A stretch of DNA of 34,148 nt from an uncultured bacterium (lineage in GTDB: Bacteria; Cyanobacteriota; Vampirovibrionia; Gastranaerophilales; Gastranaerophilaceae), in contig CADBUY010000013.1 of NCBI GenBank assembly GCA_902797965.1, positions 1 through 34,148 on the forward strand, read 5' to 3'. The stretch's first letter is position 1, and every line of letters begins with the position of its first letter. Positions 30,682 to 34,148 of the stretch are shown here, one piece after another. The notes beneath the pieces were generated by a model that worked only from the letters and a program-made list of their open reading frames with translations, made no database searches and had not been told where the DNA came from. A program made the translations under genes and the position numbers.

Positions 30682-32361
30682 TTATACTGAAGCTAATTTA
30701 GCTTGGCTTTCCAGTTGTAATGTTACAGTTGTAATGTCACAAACTGAAGACGGTCCAAAGTATTGTATTGCACCAGGGAAGAGGTATCTGTCATTTAATG
30801 CCCAGTCTTCTCTGTTAGCTTCCAGTTTTTTGAATACCGGTCCGTCAAGTTCAACAAGAGCTTTCTTAATAACCGGCTTCATTTCACCATGACGTCTTTC
30901 CATGTTCATCATCATTGTTAATGGAACACCGCCTGCAATCCAGTCGTTAGCAGGTTCTGTTAAGTTTCTTACAGAAGATAAGTAACCTGTTAAACCGAAG
31001 TTAATCAAAGCAAATGCGTTAAATCCTAATGAATAGCAATAATCTGCATCAAAGTTAGATGGGAATGCGCATCTTCCTTCATAACCGAAGAAGTGAGATT
31101 GAGTAGAGAATTTACCTGAGTATTTACCCAATTTCTTTAATTCGCTTAACTTAGTTTCAATCATAGAGATTAAAAGTTTTTCTGTTTCAATCTTAGAAAC
31201 CTGAACGTTACCGTGAGGGTCTCTGTCCATTAATAATTGTGATTTAATTAATGCAGGAAGAGATTTGAATACTGAAGAGTTTTCGCTTGAAAGTGAGTTT
31301 TCAATAATAGCGATTTTTTCAGCATCAGTTCCGTTAGAGTATTTGCTGTCTTTTTCTAAAGATGGCATAATATCGTTCAAGTTTGCAATCATTGATTTAA
31401 GTTCAGGAACAAACTCGATTAAACCTTCAGGAATAACAGCAATACCAAAGTTTTTACCCATCTCGGAACGTTTAACAATGATATCTGTCATATAATCAAT
31501 GATTGATGATAGTGACATTTTTCTTTGTTCAACTTCTTCTGAGATTAATGTTATATTAGGCTGAGTTTGAAGAGCTGCTTCTAAAGCAACGTGAGAAGCG
31601 CTTCTACCCATGATTTTAATAAAGTGCCAGTATTTTTTAGCTGAATTAGCATCTCTTTGAATGTTGCCGATTAATTCGCCGTAAGTTTTTGTAGCTGTAT
31701 CAAAACCGAAAGAAATTTCGATTTGTTCATTTTTTAAGTCACCGTCAATTGTCTTAGGGCATCCGATTACTTGAATACCTGCGTTATGAGCTACAAACCA
31801 TTCAGCTAAAAGTGCTGCGTTAGTGTTAGAATCGTCACCGCCAATGATTACAACAGCAGAAATGTTTAACTTTTTGCAAACTTCCCAAGCTGATTGGAAT
31901 TGTTCTTCTGTTTCAAGTTTTGTTCTGCCTGAACCGATAATATCAAAACCGCCGGTGTTACGGTAATCGTTAATAAATTCGTCATTAAATTCTACATATT
32001 TACCTTCAATAATACCGCTTGGACCGCCTAAGAAACCATAAAGGTTGTTAGATGGATTAGCTTGTTTTAAAGCGTCATATAAACCTGCGATAACGTTGTG
32101 TCCGCCAGGAGCTTGCCCGCCTGAAAGAATAACACCAACATTTCTTAATTCGCTTGATTTAGAATCTGTAGATGTTTGGAATGTTACGGTTGGTTTTCCA
32201 TAAGTATTTTTGAATAAAGATTTAATCTCATCTTGGTTGGCAACTGATTGAGTAGCACTGCCTTCGATTGATTGTAAATGATTAATACCTGAAGCTAATG
32301 AAGATGGAAGCTTCGGTTGGTATTTAAGTCTTTCAACTTGTAATGGTGATAAATTTGTCAT
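30682..32361 (-). CDS. pfp: Diphosphate-fructose-6-phosphate 1-phosphotransferase
   Basis: A 559-residue phosphofructokinase that uses pyrophosphate instead of ATP, in reversible glycolysis. PPi use is shown by [15 protein letters not shown] (the second Asp where ATP enzymes have Gly) and by [11 protein letters not shown]. Other motifs are [16 protein letters not shown] and the [14 protein letters not shown] loop. The length fits the long, plant-like PFP group. The frame is open to 32388, but the ATG at 32361 has AAAGGGAAG as ribosome-binding site. A TACAAT -10 with TGG in front lies at 32390-32395, which makes the 32388 start unlikely. Confidence 0.95.
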   Translation of the reverse strand: MTNLSPLQVERLKYQPKLPSSLASGINHLQSIEGSATQSVANQDEIKSLFKNTYGKPTVTFQTSTDSKSSELRNVGVILSGGQAPGGHNVIAGLYDALKQANPSNNLYGFLGGPSGIIEGKYVEFNDEFINDYRNTGGFDIIGSGRTKLETEEQFQSAWEVCKKLNISAVVIIGGDDSNTNAALLAEWFVAHNAGIQVIGCPKTIDGDLKNEQIEISFGFDTATKTYGELIGNIQRDANSAKKYWHFIKIMGRSASHVALEAALQTQPNITLISEEVEQRKMSLSSIIDYMTDIIVKRSEMGKNFGIAVIPEGLIEFVPELKSMIANLNDIMPSLEKDSKYSNGTDAEKIAIIENSLSSENSSVFKSLPALIKSQLLMDRDPHGNVQVSKIETEKLLISMIETKLSELKKLGKYSGKFSTQSHFFGYEGRCAFPSNFDADYCYSLGFNAFALINFGLTGYLSSVRNLTEPANDWIAGGVPLTMMMNMERRHGEMKPVIKKALVELDGPVFKKLEANREDWALNDRYLFPGAIQYFGPSSVCDITTVTLQLESQAKLASV

Positions 32362-32389
32362 AGTAAAACTTCCCTTTCTTTTTGCCATG

Positions 32390-32395
32390 ATTGTA
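32390..32395 (-). promoter_or_regulatory. Extended -10 promoter of pfp
   Basis: On the minus strand, TGGTACAAT with TACAAT at 32395-32390. A transcription start near 32383 gives a leader of about 20 bases before the chosen ATG and falls inside the alternative start at 32388. Confidence 0.5.
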
Positions 32396-32408
32396 CCATG
32401 AACAAATT

Positions 32409-32636
32409 TTAAAGGTCATATTTTATGTTGTTTATTTCTTTCAATCTTTTGTTTAATAAATGTTTTGCACAAATATTTATTGCGAAATTTAAAGCAAGGA
32501 ATTCTTCTCCGTTTTCTCTTGTCATTTGAGAAAATATATTCCAATCCTCGTTGCTTTTTATGTAAATAATGTCAGATAATACCTCAATCGCTTTCAGTGG
32601 CCTGTAAATTTCTGCCAAATAATCTTCATAATCCAT
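32409..32636 (-). CDS. Small hypothetical protein divergent from an AbrB-like gene
   Basis: A 75-residue helical protein, [27 protein letters not shown]..., with no recognised family, no signal peptide and no membrane segment. AAAGGAG lies before the ATG. Its promoter (TTGACA-17-TTATAA, 32673-32701) is overlapped by a perfect operator palindrome shared with the divergent AbrB-like gene. It could be the partner of that gene, but no toxin motif is visible. Confidence 0.65.
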   Translation of the reverse strand: MDYEDYLAEIYRPLKAIEVLSDIIYIKSNEDWNIFSQMTRENGEEFLALNFAINICAKHLLNKRLKEINNIKYDL

Positions 32637-32654
32637 AAATACTCCTTTCTGTAC

Positions 32655-32684
32655 CTTTTGTTATAACACATGTTATAACAAAAG
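32655..32684. promoter_or_regulatory. Perfect 30-bp operator palindrome
   Basis: Arms CTTTTGTTATAACA and TGTTATAACAAAAG, both 14 bases, with CA between them. The palindrome covers the -10 of the leftward promoter, so a bound repressor would block it. The adjacent AbrB-like protein is the natural candidate, by inference. Confidence 0.8.
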
Positions 32685-32701
32685 AAGCAACAAAATGTCA
32701 A
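32673..32701 (-). promoter_or_regulatory. Sigma70-like promoter of the 32409 gene
   Basis: On the minus strand, consensus TTGACA (32701-32696), 17 bp, TTATAA (32678-32673) inside the operator palindrome. Confidence 0.7.
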
Positions 32702-32711
32702 CATAATTTGA

Positions 32712-32717
32712 TATAAT
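32712..32717 (+). promoter_or_regulatory. Extended -10 promoter of the AbrB-like gene
   Basis: TGATATAAT with consensus TATAAT at 32712-32717, 19 bp before the ATG. AGAGG follows as ribosome-binding site. Confidence 0.5.
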
Positions 32718-32736
32718 TGTAATAACAGAGGTTATT

Positions 32737-32889
32737 ATGATAGAAAAAAAGTTTCGTAATATAGGTAATAGTTGGGGTGTTATTGTCCCTAAGGCAATAA
32801 TAGAGGGTTTAGGAATAAATCCAGTACTTGATAAAGTTGAAATCTATATAGAAAATAATGAAATTCGTATAAGAAAAATCCAAAAATAG
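32737..32889 (+). CDS. AbrB/MazE-type DNA-binding protein (50 residues)
   Basis: A 50-residue swapped-hairpin AbrB-family protein: IEKKFRNIGNSWGVIVPKAIIEGLGI, then VEIYIENNEIRIRKIQK. GNSWGVIVPK is the typical MazE/AbrB motif. Proteins this small are usually antitoxins or autoregulators that bind palindromic operators. No MazF-like toxin lies downstream. It is divergent from the 32409 gene across the operator at 32655-32684. Confidence 0.82.
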   Translation: MIEKKFRNIGNSWGVIVPKAIIEGLGINPVLDKVEIYIENNEIRIRKIQK

Positions 32890-33035
32890 TGAATTTTAAT
32901 ATTTACACCCATAGGTTGGATTTACCAGTCCGACATAAATTATTTATCCGTAGGTCAGGCATTGCCTGACAGCTTTCCAAAGCCGACAAAAGCTTTATTA
33001 AGCTGACAAATGCAAAGCGTATTTATTTACCCCCC
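32890..33035. other. Short intergenic gap with one palindrome
   Basis: GTCAGGCATTGCCTGAC is a small palindrome (arms of seven, ATT centre). TTTACCCCCC sits just before the end of the ZIP gene. No ORF or RNA is recognised. Confidence 0.5.
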
Positions 33036-33845
33036 TTAGTATCCGTTTAATAATAGCAAGCTTGCCCAAATTATAATAATACCCGACATAACACCGGTTA
33101 TTGCGTAGTGCCAATCACCATATTCGTGAGAGAGCGGAAGCAGTGTATCAAAAGATATGTAAATCATAATTCCTACAACAGCAATTAGCAAGAAACCTAC
33201 AAGAGCCTCTGGGAAAAACCAGTGCAGCAGGCAAAGACCGATTATTGCACCGATAGGTTCAGTGATACCCGTCCAGAATGAATACCAGATGGCTTTACGT
33301 TTTTTACCTGTGGCATGGTAGATTGGGAGTGCAACAGCAATTCCCTCAGGTATATTGTGAAGTGCAATCGCAATAGCAACAGAAGCACCTAAAGTCAGAT
33401 TTTGAGATGAAACAAGGAAAGTACCCAGTCCTTCTGGAAAATTGTGTATAGCAATAGCTATCGCAGTTAATAAACCGGCTCTTTTAATTCTGTGTTTATG
33501 TTTGCGTTGTTCATCAGCCAGTGCGCATTCATCCTGAAAATCTTCTTCTTCGACATGGTCAGGGATAAATTCATCAATAAGCTTTGATATAACCACACCT
33601 GCAATAAATCCCCAAAACAGCAACCAGTGGTATCTGTTCGGATAGTAGGTTTGCAGTAGTCCTTGAGCGGTATCTAAGATTTCGGTAAGTGATACAAAAA
33701 TCATGACACCGGCAGAGAAACCGAGTCCGAGTGATAAAATTTTAATGTTACTTTTGTGTACGAAAAAAGTAACAAATCCGCCAATAACGGTTGCAAAACC
33801 TGCAAAAAATGTCATTAAAAGAGGTATTTGCCAGTGTTCAATCAT
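33036..33845 (-). CDS. ZIP-family metal transporter (ZupT-like)
   Basis: A 269-residue polytopic membrane protein of the ZIP family, importing zinc or other divalent metals. The two metal-site helices are shown by AIAIHNFPEGLGTFLV and AIALHNIPEGIAVALPI, and ITEPIGAIIG follows. A charged, His-containing loop lies between helices 3 and 4 (HVEEEDFQDECALADEQRKHKHR). Seven or eight hydrophobic segments are visible. AAAGGA lies 11 bases before the ATG. It is a single-gene unit. Confidence 0.95.
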   Translation of the reverse strand: MIEHWQIPLLMTFFAGFATVIGGFVTFFVHKSNIKILSLGLGFSAGVMIFVSLTEILDTAQGLLQTYYPNRYHWLLFWGFIAGVVISKLIDEFIPDHVEEEDFQDECALADEQRKHKHRIKRAGLLTAIAIAIHNFPEGLGTFLVSSQNLTLGASVAIAIALHNIPEGIAVALPIYHATGKKRKAIWYSFWTGITEPIGAIIGLCLLHWFFPEALVGFLLIAVVGIMIYISFDTLLPLSHEYGDWHYAITGVMSGIIIIWASLLLLNGY

Positions 33846-33906
33846 TTGCCATTTATCCTTTACACCGTTTATAATAACACAAAAATAAAAATATTTATTT
33901 TACCTC

Positions 33907-33935
33907 TTTACAAAAAAAAATCAGCAGGTTATATT
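33907..33935 (+). promoter_or_regulatory. Promoter upstream of the tRNA-Asp region
   Basis: TTTACA (33907-33912), 17 bp, TATATT (33930-33935). A start near 33942 would give a leader of about 110 bases that includes the tRNA-derived fragments. Confidence 0.5.
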
Positions 33936-33950
33936 ATAAGTGTGACCGAT

Positions 33951-34027
33951 ATATGGGAGCGCAGTTCAGTTTGGCCCCAGCGAGGCGGAAGCCAAGCGGA
34001 TCCTGAAAAAGGCTCTAACCAAACTGA
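33951..34027 (+). repeat. Partial tRNA-Asp 5' copy and inverted D-arm copy
   Basis: 33951-33974 repeats the 24 bases at 34052-34075 (upstream flank, acceptor strand and D-arm of tRNA-Asp) with two mismatches. 34012-34027 (GCTCTAACCAAACTGA) is a perfect reverse complement of 34067-34082 in the tRNA D-arm. The 37 bases between are more GC-rich than the surroundings. Confidence 0.85.
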
Positions 34028-34055
34028 AGTACAAACCGAAATGAAAATTGAATAT

Positions 34056-34133
34056 GGGAGCGTAGCTCAGTTTGGTTAGAGCGCATGCCTGTCACGCATG
34101 AGGTCGCGAGTTCGAGCCTCGTCGTTCCCGCCA
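34056..34133 (+). tRNA. tRNA-Asp(GTC)
   Basis: GGGAGCG pairs with CGTTCCC (one G-T pair) to form the acceptor stem; the D-arm contains AGCTCAGTTTGGTTAGAGC; the anticodon arm is CATGC-CTGTCAC-GCATG with GTC in the loop; the T arm holds GTTCGAGCC. The discriminator G and an encoded CCA end at 34133. Confidence 0.96.
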
Positions 34134-34148
34134 TTAAAAAGAGAGTCC

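Noticed and set aside
33828..34079. 83-codon frame crossing into the tRNA
   Set aside because: It runs through tRNA-Asp and the tRNA-derived leader, and its start lies inside the ZIP gene.

Overview
The window is AT-rich chromosomal DNA from a bacterium that most resembles a gut non-photosynthetic cyanobacterium (Vampirovibrionia/Melainabacteria, order Gastranaerophilales). That placement is inference. It rests on the mix of recognisable core genes (uvrC, an RNase E/G gene beside its usual radical-SAM neighbour, rsmI, nrnA, a PPi-type phosphofructokinase) with many short lineage-specific proteins, and on low GC with standard code usage. No phage, plasmid, CRISPR array or transposase gene was found.

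Layout. 1-2.6 kb: start of a leftward gene, small membrane proteins, an Asn/Pro-rich HEAT-like protein and an orphan CopG regulator. 2.7-5.5 kb: a 921-residue protein with a methionine-rich N terminus. 5.5-7.4 kb: a G-rich octamer repeat followed by uvrC, which lacks its usual C-terminal HhH domain. 7.4-12.5 kb, leftward: a minimal SprA-type metalloprotease, then a four-gene signalling operon (hybrid histidine kinase, NarL-type regulator, unknown protein, SIMPL protein). 12.6-15 kb, leftward: nrnA, a YihY membrane protein and a YkgJ cysteine-cluster protein. 15.1-16.4 kb: a DUF721 (DciA-like) gene, then a tandem pair of about 462-bp units packed with small palindromes. 16.5-20.6 kb: a two-gene operon of unknown function and a 988-residue GLUG-repeat protein. 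20.8-26.5 kb: rubrerythrin, radical SAM, RNase E/G and a small membrane protein. 26.6-30.4 kb: rsmI, a PfkB kinase, an EF-hand/coiled-coil pair, a PD-(D/E)XK nuclease and two small lineage proteins. 30.5-34.1 kb: a palindromic G-rich element, pfp, an AbrB-like orphan facing a small gene across a perfect operator palindrome, a ZIP transporter and tRNA-Asp.

Two promoter classes stand out. The core genes appear to use sigma70-like boxes, and several have a -10 hexamer exactly six bases before the start codon with no Shine-Dalgarno sequence, which predicts leaderless mRNAs. A separate set of lineage-specific genes shares GCAATT, 17 bp, TTTATAT about 30-45 bp before the start codon. This looks like a small co-regulated set of unknown proteins and is the most interesting pattern here. 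Second is the tandem palindrome-dense repeat. Third is a dispersed GGGGTAAA motif that forms an intergenic array before uvrC and an in-frame array inside the radical-SAM gene.
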